Assembly: GCF_021991875.1 (NCBI RefSeq)
Contig: NZ_JAHLKR010000016.1
Coordinates: 496,001 to 560,000, forward strand
Length of the DNA stretch: 64,000 nt
Direction of reading: 5' to 3'
Origin: Mycetohabitans sp. B8
GTDB taxonomy: Bacteria > Pseudomonadota > Gammaproteobacteria > Burkholderiales > Burkholderiaceae
The notes under the pieces were generated by a model. That model worked only from the letters and a program-made list of their open reading frames with translations. It was not told where the DNA came from and did no database searches. Made by a program: the position numbers and the translations under genes. Shown here one piece after another: positions 1 to 7,700 of this stretch. Within the stretch, counting starts at the first letter, position 1. Each line of letters opens with the position of its first letter.

Positions 1-131
1 AGCCAAAACGTTCCAGCTAGATCATTTGACTTGTGCAGCAGTTCGATCTCATCCAAGCCGACCACATATGTGAGCGTGACCGATTTGTTGTGGACGACCC
101 AAATCACGTACAGCGTGCTCGCGCGTTCCAT
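1..131 (-). CDS. unrecognised partial reading frame running off the window
   Basis: An ATG at 131 on the minus strand opens a frame of about 43 codons that is still open at the window edge. The fragment contains alternating hydrophobic and polar residues (for example VTLTYVVGLDEIELL) and I do not recognise it. It lies immediately after the end of a truncated IS5-type transposase, so it may itself be a remnant. Confidence is low because only a short piece is visible. Confidence 0.2.
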   Translation of the reverse strand, partial: MERASTLYVIWVVHNKSVTLTYVVGLDEIELLHKSNDLAGTFW

Positions 132-137
132 GCGTCG

Positions 138-347
138 TTAACACACAAAACCATTCAAAGAGCCATGGTGGGGCACGAAACTCGCGCTCATCGCCCTGTT
201 CAACTGCTTCCAGTCGATCAGATCGGTAGGGCGAACCAACGGATACTTCAAGCTAATCTGCTCGCGCAGCGGTTGGCGAAAGAAATTTCCCCCTGGCACC
301 GGCGTCCTCGGACCCCTCCACACGTCGTCAGGATTTGCAGGTTTCAC
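138..347 (-). pseudogene. IS5-type transposase, N-terminal fragment
   Basis: The 69-residue frame carries a short segment typical of the N-terminal domain of IS5-group transposases: FFRQPLREQISLKYPLVR followed by LIDW, which in intact proteins precedes a Gly-Arg-Pro segment and the DDE catalytic core. Only this N-terminal piece exists. The last six residues do not resemble the family and the frame then stops, so the catalytic domain is absent. It is one of at least four different transposase families represented only by fragments in the left part of the window. Confidence 0.5.
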
Positions 348-424
348 GCCTCAATATGCCCGCTCTTTGCAAGTTCCACAACACCATTTCGATCTCGCAG
401 CCTGGCTGCATAGGCTTTCCTGGA

Positions 425-637
425 TTATTTAGTACCCGCTATTAAGATGTCGGAACTCCCGGCATAGGTCTGGCCGCCCTCTGCTATCGGCATTTGCCGC
501 ATCTGGTCTTCAATCTGTTGCTGGGTGTATTGCCACCACCTTTCTCCGCAAGTTGCTGGGCCAACGTCTTTTCCCGCGGATGCAACTGCCGATTGAAGCG
601 TAGATCTTTTACCTCGACTGATCTTTTTGAGCCCCAT
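425..637 (-). CDS. small hypothetical protein (70 aa)
   Basis: This 70-residue frame on the coding strand of the CDI graveyard has a basic N terminus (MGLKKISRGKRS), a central polar stretch with WWQYTQQQIEDQMRQMP and no membrane segment. I do not recognise a domain. Its position downstream of an immunity-like gene and its polar, Gln-rich composition would fit either a small cargo gene or the end of another polymorphic toxin fragment. It could also be a chance frame. Confidence 0.3.
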   Translation of the reverse strand: MGLKKISRGKRSTLQSAVASAGKDVGPATCGERWWQYTQQQIEDQMRQMPIAEGGQTYAGSSDILIAGTK

Positions 638-715
638 CTTTCTTTTTGTAACTTTTCCGCGCTTCGAGGTATATTATGTCATGTTGAATCGCTAGAAATT
701 TTTCGGGCTTATCGT

Positions 716-979
716 TCAGGGGAACAAAAAAACCCACTGCGACCTCATCCAATTCAGTAATGCCGAAAGCAAAAAACCAAGAACAGCAGAAAGTAGAAAT
801 TTCAATGTGGGTTCTTTATATACTAGCCAGGCAGTCAGCAATACACCAAGAAATAGTGTCGATTTTAACCAGTAAAAAAACTTCTCTCGCTTCAATTCCA
901 GATCGCTCCTACCAAACATCAACCAAGTGATCGTAAGCGATACAAGTGAGATAATTACGATCCCTACCTCTAGAATCAC
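716..979 (-). CDS. small membrane protein, candidate CDI immunity protein
   Basis: The product has 87 residues with three hydrophobic segments (about residues 1-20, 36-53 and 58-75) separated by charged loops, so it should sit in the inner membrane. It starts with GTG at 979. A G-rich stretch just upstream (AAGGGGG) can act as ribosome binding site and lies inside the end of the preceding toxin-like fragment, the same arrangement as in the three MNWRRL immunity genes of this locus. It is not a sequence relative of those three. The immunity role is inferred from position, size and topology. Confidence 0.5.
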   Translation of the reverse strand: MILEVGIVIISLVSLTITWLMFGRSDLELKREKFFYWLKSTLFLGVLLTAWLVYKEPTLKFLLSAVLGFLLSALLNWMRSQWVFLFP

Positions 980-1106
980 TGATCGCCCCCTTAAGTTTGT
1001 TAATTGTGTTTTGAATCCCCCACCAAGAATTCGAGGCAGGATCGAAGAATGGATCGACTGCTCCGCCCAGCCCTATCGAATTTCCAAAAAGAATTTCAAT
1101 CTTCAC
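909..1106 (-). pseudogene. C-terminal toxin remnant with frameshift at the immunity junction
   Basis: The frame opens with GTG at 1106 and reads a Gly/Asn-rich segment (FGNSIGLGGAVDPFFDPASN). It then runs through the start of the downstream membrane protein in another frame. Near 985 there is a run of five G on the coding strand. Adding one G makes the frame end Lys-Gly-Gly-Asp-Gln-stop with its TGA overlapping the GTG start at 979. That is how functional CdiA/immunity pairs in this locus are joined, so I read this as the tail of a displaced toxin that has lost one base. The toxin family is not recognisable. Confidence 0.35.
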
Positions 1107-1240
1107 TTAAATTGATTCACTCAACCTTAACCCTTAATTTCTTCTTTAAGCCCATTGAATACAGGACCATACAAAGGGTATCGTTCAGAAGCAAATTAAT
1201 CTTTCAAATCTACGATACTATCCACAGCTTAATTTTAAGC

Positions 1241-1690
1241 TTAAGCTTCAGGATTCGGTCTCCCGATCTTTTCAATCATTCCCGCACTGAGTCCTATTGC
1301 CGATGCACCAAAAGTCGGTGTCCTAGCGGCAGGAGCATACGTCGAAGGTACAGCCGCAATCGCACCCGTTGCCGCGCCAAACCGACCAACTGTCGTCGAT
1401 ACAACCGCAGCGGTATTTGCAATCTATTCATTTGGCAAATCCGGCGGGTAGTAGAGTACCCCGGCTGGTGCAGTCCCGCTGCATATTCGGCTGTCGCACA
1501 GGGCTTTACCAGGGGCTTAAGCGCATACTTTCACAGATCCCACCTCTAGTCGTGTTGGCGCCGACGTGTAGCTCATGTTATTGTCGTACTTGCAATGCCT
1601 CGGTACAGTGCCGGTGCCACCTACCTTGCCTACCTCACCCGTAACACCTCTAGCTATTGACCGACCCGCTTTCTGTCATACAGCCAAGCA
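1241..1690 (-). pseudogene. decayed polymorphic-toxin C-terminal region with several in-frame stops
   Basis: One minus-strand frame from about 1690 to a stop at 1241-1243 stays protein-like while interrupted by at least three stop codons (near 1675, 1522 and 1427). Readable segments include SIARGVTGEVGKVGG, GTAPAGVLYYPPDLPNE, and an Ala/Gly/Thr-rich part with FGAATGAIAAVPSTYAP ending GMIEKIGRPNPEA. Gly/Ala-rich amphipathic stretches of this kind are common just before or within CdiA/FhaB C-terminal toxin domains. The position in the CT/immunity graveyard supports that reading, but no specific toxin family can be named. Confidence 0.4.
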
Positions 1691-1900
1691 CCAACACCAC
1701 CTACAACTGTTGCAAACAATATTAGCTTGCACCAGGCGTACATCCTTGCCAAGTCCGGCAATTAATAAACTGAGGAATTACGCATCCAAACAATTATTAG
1801 AATCACACAAAATTCAGCACTCAATGCCAAGATAATTAATGTTCTAATAATATTAGAATGTACATAAATAATGCCCAAATATCACAACTCATTCTTTCTG

Positions 1901-2109
1901 TCATTTTTTCGGTTTATGGTAATCAAGTGTCTTATCCATAGCATGATTGACCCCTTCTGAAAACGCTGCCCCTCCAATGGCACCGAGAGTTGAAGGCAAC
2001 ACGCTTATCACGTACGCAATCAAGACCATTCCTGAGATGCAACAAAATAAATAAATCCAGCACGGGTAGCAAACGCCCTGTCATTCTTCTTTCCGGAGAT
2101 CAGCTTCAT
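1901..2109 (-). pseudogene. small membrane protein, frameshifted
   Basis: Two short frames abut here. One starts with ATG at 2109 (MKLISGKKNDRAF, then a hydrophobic run) and stops after 29 codons. The other, ATG 2029 to stop 1901, gives MVLIAYVISVLPSTLGAIGG followed by a charged tail ending HKPKK. Joined by a single frameshift around 2030 they would make a protein of about 70 residues with one or two membrane segments, the size and topology of an immunity protein. Whether it ever was one is inference. Confidence 0.35.
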
Positions 2110-2137
2110 CTACTGGCAGGCCTAGTTTAGCATCACC

Positions 2138-2416
2138 TCACCTATTATCACTCTTAAACCATGGGCCAAATTTCTTAGGTTCGTCGCTCAACATTCCCCC
2201 CTTGCGCAGATGCTTTGGCAGCACTCTAATCAGCCAAATGCTCATTACTATAAATAGTAGCAGCCCAATCAGTAGCATCACCTTGTTATCATCTAACCGG
2301 AAAGCTGTTCGGCATAATCCCGCAACTATAAATGACCAGAACCCAGCACCAACAAACGAAAATAAACTGACCGTTCCACATATCTCCAAAATCGCGCAAA
2401 GTCGTCGCCAGTTCAT
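2138..2416 (-). CDS. small two-helix membrane protein, orphan CDI immunity paralogue
   Basis: Starting at the MNWRR codon run (ATG 2416) the product has 92 residues, with two long hydrophobic segments around residues 12-32 and 42-60 and a conserved C terminus (GMLSDEPKKFGPWFK). It is clearly paralogous to the proteins at 3866-4132 and 4482-4754: same start, same helix spacing, same tail. An upstream in-frame ATG at 2452 would add 12 residues, but the MNWRR start is conserved in all three copies and has a purine-rich ribosome binding site inside the preceding toxin frame. It most likely protects against the toxin tail encoded at 2410-3107. Confidence 0.7.
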   Translation of the reverse strand: MNWRRLCAILEICGTVSLFSFVGAGFWSFIVAGLCRTAFRLDDNKVMLLIGLLLFIVMSIWLIRVLPKHLRKGGMLSDEPKKFGPWFKSDNR

Positions 2417-3107
2417 TTTCTCTCTCCATCGTCGAACGCGAAGCAGACTCAATTGCTTTTTCTATACTCTTGCCAACACCATAACCAAATGACGATGCAA
2501 CACCAGCGGCAATACCACTGAACATCACGCTGTCGCTTTTACCATACAACTTGTTATTAATAACTGTACTCGCAGCTCCACTCACGGCATTGACTCCGAC
2601 ATTCCAACCAAGGCCACCATATACGCCAACTGGCCCAACCATTCTCGCGGCGGCTACATTTACCAGATTAATGTCACCGTTTTGCAGATATTGCAATCCA
2701 GCATTGATACCGCCACTGATAATGCCAGTTCCCACAGGTGACGCCCACATGCCGGAACCCAACGCCCCCTCGCTGCTAAAAATCGGCGTTCCTGGCAACG
2801 CAGCAACTGGGCCTCCTACCGCAATCGCGGCCGCGCCAGCCGCTGCGCCCAGCGTCTGTTTTGCAATCACCTCGCGACTAGCCACATCGCGATTCATTGA
2901 CGCATTGATGGCCTCTGGTGAGGGCGCGTTAAGCCCCATGCCGTCTGGATAATACCCTACATATATACCCGGATCAGCCTTCTGTTCCGGCGTCGCATAA
3001 AACATATAGCCTGGTCCGCTGTCACCGTCTGCCGGCAACATCCCGTGCGCTTGTCTCAGGAATGCGTGGGCCCGTTGATTCCATTCGCCTGGCGAGCCAT
3101 TCTGCAC
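2289..3107 (-). pseudogene. displaced CdiA/FhaB C-terminal toxin module fused to an IS110 remnant
   Basis: The frame encodes about 230 residues of Gly/Ala-rich sequence typical of Burkholderia CdiA/FhaB C-terminal regions, including an ALPGTPIFSSEGALGSGM segment, GLQYLQNGDINLVNVAAARM, GGLGWNVGVNAVSGAAS and GYGVGKSIEKAI. It has no start of its own: its beginning is exactly the end of the truncated IS110 transposase at 3107. It reads through the start of the downstream immunity gene and ends only at 2289. Adding one G at the ATGGA near 2427 would give Met-Gly-Glu-Arg-Lys-stop with TGA overlapping the immunity ATG. It is therefore a cut-off, frameshifted toxin end, different in sequence from the CT domain of the intact CdiA although paired with the same immunity family. 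Confidence 0.6.
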
Positions 3108-3397
3108 TTAGCCTCAGCGTCGACAAAATCGTTCTTGTTGCTCTTCACGAAAGGCCGCACGTATTGCGGCGAAATGAGTTTGACCTGATGCCCGAACGTA
3201 GCCAGCTTGCGCGCCATATGATGAGCGCCGGCACACGCTTGCATGACGAGCGTGCAGGTGTGAAACGCGGCGAAGAACTCGACCAGCTGTTTGCGGTTCA
3301 CCTTCTTGCGAAACACCGCCTTTGCGCGTCGGTCCTGACCGTGAAGGTGAAACGAATGCTTGCCCAAATCGATTCCAACCAGCGTCACCTCTTGCAT
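3107..3397 (-). pseudogene. IS110-family transposase, N-terminal fragment
   Basis: Residues 1-97 match the RuvC-like DEDD N-terminal domain of IS110 transposases: VGIDLGKHSFHLHGQD with its catalytic Asp, then ACAGAHHMARKL, VKLISPQYVRPFVKSNKND and FVDAEA. The similarity ends abruptly near 3107 and the sequence continues in a toxin fragment. The C-terminal transposase domain with its conserved Ser is missing. The element is inactive and probably marks a recombination point inside the CT/immunity array. Confidence 0.8.
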
Positions 3398-3485
3398 GAT
3401 GGCCTCTCTAAAAAGAAATACCCTATAAGCGTAACCCTCGCTCGTGGGGTGGGGATGACCATCTCATTATTCCGGATACGTCCCT

Positions 3486-3665
3486 CAGGTGGTGAGTTAG
3501 TTCAGCAGCCAACATGCGTTCGGCCAGCCGCTTCTTGAGCTGCCCAGCTAACCCGGATTCTGCGAGTATCGATTCGGCATATTTATCCTGGACCTGCGCC
3601 AGTAGCTGATCGATCAACTCATCCGAAAGTAGCTTCGGGGCTTTGCTCTTCTTGCTCGTGCTCAT
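3486..3665 (-). pseudogene. IS256-family (mutator-type) transposase, N-terminal fragment
   Basis: ATG 3665 opens a frame (MSTSKKSKAPKLLSDELID) that continues with AESGLAGQLKKRLAERMLAA, the characteristic N-terminal region of IS256-family transposases. Similarity ends near residue 60 and no catalytic DDE region follows. The same reading frame is continuous upstream with a CT toxin fragment, so the IS fragment interrupts that copy. Other IS256 pieces lie at 16482-16745 and 23545-23705 and cover different parts of the protein. Confidence 0.75.
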
Positions 3666-3713
3666 CACATCGGTCACGGGTCTTTCCTTTCGGTATCTTC
3701 TCATGACTTCTTG

Positions 3714-3878
3714 CACACAAAATTCTGACAGGCTCGAATTCGGACGATTCATCCCATCATACGCTCCTATCTTTAACGGAGCTTGAGATCGCAATCCTCC
3801 AATAGCGAAGAAGGGATTTGCGCCATCATATGCAGCGTCACCCCATATTAGATTTTTTAGGGCTCTCACTTGAACCAC
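3714..3878 (-). pseudogene. third copy of the CdiA C-terminal domain, truncated by IS256
   Basis: About 55 residues (IWGDAAYDGANPFF, then LKIGAYDGMNRPNSSLSE) align with the last part of the intact CdiA, which reads TWGDTVYDGLNL, LKMGVADGLNRPGSMF. Divergence is higher than for the copy at 4129-4440. The piece begins next to the end of the immunity gene 3866-4132 and is cut at about 3714, just before the IS256 fragment. It is an older displaced toxin end that has lost its C terminus and any cognate immunity gene. Confidence 0.6.
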
Positions 3879-4132
3879 GGACCGAATTTCTTCGGATCGT
3901 CGCTCAGCATCCCCGATTTACCTAACGTTTTTGGCAAATACTTCACAAACACGGCGAACAAAACAATAAATAACGGCAAACCTATCAACAAAATCACTTC
4001 GGTATCGCCAAGACCAAGCACTACGCGACAAATCCCTGCGACCAAGAAAGACCAACATCCCGCCCCGCCCAAGGCAACACCACCTATTACTCCATATATT
4101 TGAGTGGCTGCATACAATCTGCGCCAATTCAC
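3866..4132 (-). CDS. small two-helix membrane protein, orphan CDI immunity paralogue
   Basis: 88 residues from a GTG start at 4132: MNWRRLYAATQIYG, hydrophobic segments at about residues 12-32 and 40-60, and the family tail GMLSDDPKKFGPWFK. It is a close paralogue of the immunity proteins at 4482-4754 and 2138-2416. The GTG overlaps the TGA of the upstream toxin fragment in its restored frame (GTGA), and GGGAGA in the toxin end serves as ribosome binding site. Because it is translationally tied to a broken toxin it may now be expressed only as an orphan immunity gene, which could still protect against siblings carrying that toxin. Confidence 0.7.
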   Translation of the reverse strand: MNWRRLYAATQIYGVIGGVALGGAGCWSFLVAGICRVVLGLGDTEVILLIGLPLFIVLFAVFVKYLPKTLGKSGMLSDDPKKFGPWFK

Positions 4133-4440
4133 TTCTTATCTCCCATGACCTGCCGAACGTCATGGACGACCGCGGCCCCTTTCGAACCAACGCCAAAGAG
4201 CAGCCCCCCTGCGTCGTACCATACGGCCAAGGCTGCTTAATGAAGGGCAGCAAGTTCACGTTATCGATACGTGGAACCGTCACGCCAAACATCGAAACAG
4301 GCCTATTTAGTCCATCAGCAACACCAACATTTAGTGGAACTTGGACTTTCAAAGCCGCTATACCATCACACTCCACTATCACTACATGATCGCCAGCATG
4401 ACCATTATCCCCTGACACCGCAGCAGGCAAACGCCGCATA
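4129..4440 (-). pseudogene. second copy of the CdiA C-terminal domain, one-base frameshift
   Basis: The segment repeats the last ~90 residues of the intact CdiA: LNVGVADGLNRPVSMFGVTV, then PFIKQPWPYGTTQG. At a run of six G (coding strand, 4204-4209) the frame slips. With seven G it would continue GLLFGVGSKGAAVVHDVRQ and end Met-Gly-Asp-Lys-Lys-stop at 4129, matching the intact protein's GILLFGVGSKG and GDKK ending. No CdiA N-terminal part precedes it and the sequence upstream of 4440 no longer aligns. It is a silent CT cassette paired with the immunity gene 3866-4132. Confidence 0.65.
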
Positions 4441-4481
4441 CAATGAACCCAGCCTCGGCCAGGTTCGATATTTTAGGTTAA

Positions 4482-4754
4482 CTAATCTTGCTTAAACCAA
4501 GGGCCAAATTTCTCCGGCTCGTCGCTCAGTATCCCAACCTTGCGCAGGGGCTTCGGCAAATGCTTTAAAAACACGAGAAACAGAATGATGAGGAGGGGAA
4601 GACCAACCAGCAGCATAGACTCGTTGTCACCAAGATGAAATGCTATTCGGCAAAGTCCTGCCACCAGAAACGACCAGCATCCTGCACTAAATGCAGATGC
4701 CAGACAAACCATGAACCAGATCTGAAGTGTTGCATAGAGACGCCGCCAGTTCAT
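4482..4754 (-). CDS. cdiI: CDI immunity protein (CdiI candidate), membrane type
   Basis: 90 residues starting MNWRRLYATLQIWF with two hydrophobic segments (about 12-34 and 43-62) and a conserved cytoplasmic-looking tail (ILSDEPEKFGPWFK). It directly follows cdiA with a four-base ATGA overlap, the expected place for the cognate immunity gene. Inner-membrane immunity proteins are known for CDI toxins that act at the inner membrane, which suggests that this CdiA tail damages membranes, although the toxin family is not certain. Two paralogues lie just downstream. The role is assigned from context, size and topology. Confidence 0.7.
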   Translation of the reverse strand: MNWRRLYATLQIWFMVCLASAFSAGCWSFLVAGLCRIAFHLGDNESMLLVGLPLLIILFLVFLKHLPKPLRKVGILSDEPEKFGPWFKQD

Positions 4755-7700
4755 TTCTTGTCTCCAGAATGACGTATATCGTCAATCACGGTGACACCTT
4801 TCGAGCCCACGCCAAACAGCAAAATTCCTTGCGTTGTCCCGTAAGGCGCAACTTGGTTAACGAACGGAATCAAGGCGTTGTTATTGATACGCGGCACGCT
4901 CACATCGAACATCGAACCAGGACGATTCAGGCCATCGGCGACGCCCATCTTGAGCGGAACTGGAACCCTCAGCGCCATGATCGATGCTGCAAGGTTCAAC
5001 CCATCATATACAGTATCTCCCCACGTTGGATTTAGTTGGTTAACTCCATATCGCAAAGGATTCACGCCTGGCGTGTTGATGCCGTTATAGCGGTTGTATA
5101 AACCCTCCGAGCCTTCAATCATATCGCTTAACCCGAAAGCTGCCATTGGAATACCAGCAGTACACCCAAAGCCGGTTGTACAAAACCCTAACCCCGTCTT
5201 CGCCGTCACGCCTCCAACAACAACCTTCGCCACATCCTTTACTACCCCCACCGGATCGCTCTTCACCGCATCGCCAATCTTGTGTCCTGGCGTGTACTCG
5301 AACAGCCCCACCTCTTTCTGTTGATTCACCCAATCGATTTCTGGTTGAAGTTGTGAAGCCTCAAGCTGGCTCACATGGTACTTCGTGTACTCCTCGCTTC
5401 CCGGCTTGTACTCCGCCCAGCACCTCACCGCGTAGCACGCCGCTTTGGCTAGCCGCTCTTGCTTCCCCTTATTGCTGCCCGCTTTTTCCGCGATCGCCCT
5501 CTTTTCGTTGTCGTTAATCTGCCGATTAAACCGCCCCTCCGTCACCGCAGCCGTCGTCGCAGTCGGTGTGTCTTGGCCCGCCATCCCCGCCACCGCTGCC
5601 ACCAACGAACTCACCAGGTTCGTTTGCGCTTCTTGCTGGCGCTGCGTCAACCCCTGCGTCGGCCCGAGTAACGTGCCCAGCATCGAACTGGCCGCCGCCC
5701 CCATCGCGCCCGCGCCGCAATCCTGGCCGCTCGCCGCCGCGCCCGCGCACCCCACCAGCGCATGCAGCGCCGCGCGCGCTTCCTCGCTTTGCAAGCCATC
5801 CGCCACGCGCTTCACTTCGCTGGCCGCCAAACCTTGCACGTAATGGACTGTCGCCGACAGTGCGAACTGCCCCGCGCCTGCCGTCACGTTGCCACCCGCT
5901 GCTGCGCCCAGCGCCGACAGTGCCCGTCGATAAGTACCGCCCGGGCCCCATTGCGCCTTTAGCTGCGCCGCTTGCTGTTGCGCTTGCGCCCTGGCCTGTG
6001 GACTCAGCTTCGAGTCCAGAGCCGCTTGTTGCGCTTCATCCAGTTGCGCTTGACGATGACCCACGAACGCGCCGATTTGATGTGTCAACTGATTCGCAAT
6101 CTCGAACCCTGCCTGAATCTTCTCCTTGTCCAAGATTGGCTTGAGCGCATTATCGCCATCTTGCCCACTCCACACCTGCTGGTTCAGCCCGGCCAGGCTT
6201 TGCGCAACATCTTGACCCGTCAACGCTTTCTGTTGCGCCTCATCCGTCATGCGAATCGCACCCGCGCTGATCCCGCTCAACGTCGTGCTGCTAGCCTTGC
6301 CCGAAGCGGCCATCACGCTCGGCGGCGCAACGCTGAATCCGCCCGGCGTCGACGGCAGCTTGCTACCCGGTACTTGCTCCGCGCCCGTCGCCGCCTGTCC
6401 AGACTGGTTCGTGCCCACCCCTTCCAGAGCTTCGCCGCCCCCACTGCCGCCTAAACTGTAACCGCCGCTCAGGCCCACGCTACGGGCCTTATATTCGGCG
6501 TAATTGACGATATCCTCGGTACTTAACGTGCGCGTCGTCAAGCTATTTGCTCCGTCATGCACCGCCTGCTGCGTGCTGGCGATCGCCGCGCCCTTCAAGC
6601 TCGTGTGTCCTTTGACGTTGATCTGGAAACCGCCATCGCCCGCTTGGATGCCACTGCGCTCCGTCACGCTCGCCCAGTCGCTTGCCATCTTCTGCTGGCT
6701 GAAGCTGACGCTACCCGACACACCCAAACCCGCCGTCACGCTGCCGCCGAGCGATATGTCCCGGCTGCGCTCGCTACTGCGCCCTTGCAGGCTTTCAAGG
6801 CTCAGGTCCCCGCCCACCTCGCCGATCACTTGCCGGCCACTGAGCACCGCGCCCTTAAGCGTAGTATCGCCGCCCGACTCCAGCACCAGTCGGTTACCCG
6901 CGCTCACGTGAGTGGATGTCCAGTTTACGTCAGTGCCTTCGCCCCAGCCGCGTGCGCCGCTGACGCTCGCCGTCACACCGGCTGCCTTGTCTTGGGAGCC
7001 CAGGTTCACCGCCACGCCTACGCCACCGCTGTGGCTGCTGTGAGTCAGGTGCGACTCGCGGGTGTTTTGCGCGGCCAACAAATTGATTTTGCCATCGGCC
7101 TTCAGTTGGATATCACCGCCACCCTGGATCTTGCTGCCTTGCACGGTCAACGTGGAATCCTGACCCGAACCGACGGCTCGAACCCTTACGTTGCCGCCAG
7201 CGGCAATGCTCGAGCCCGATGCGGTGACACTGTTGTAGGTGGCCTGGCTCCCGCTCTGCGCGCCGCCCACGGTGACCGAAATGTTGACTCCGCCACCCGA
7301 TTTCGGATCCTGGGCGATGGCGTCGGCGGTGTTCTTGGCGGCCAAGCCAGTCGTCACGCCCGCCAACGCTTGCATACGGGGATCCGATGTCTGTCCTACC
7401 GACTGCTCCACCTGCTGCGCGGTCTGGACCGCCGCTATTGCTGGCGCCGTCACCGCCACGGTCAAACCCGATTGCTTGAACTGAGTTTGCTGCGTACCCT
7501 GGCTCTGCTCACGGGCTTCCGTAATAATGGCTTTGCCCGCCTGAATCTCTACATCGCCACGCGGCGTGAGGATATGACTGCCTTCTTGCCGATAGCGCTG
7601 TTTGGCAACCAAGGTCACGTTACCATTGGTCGAGCCCACGGTGGAAGCCGTTGCACGAGTGCCGGCCTGTTGCTGGTCAGCGCTGTGCGCCTGACTGCCA

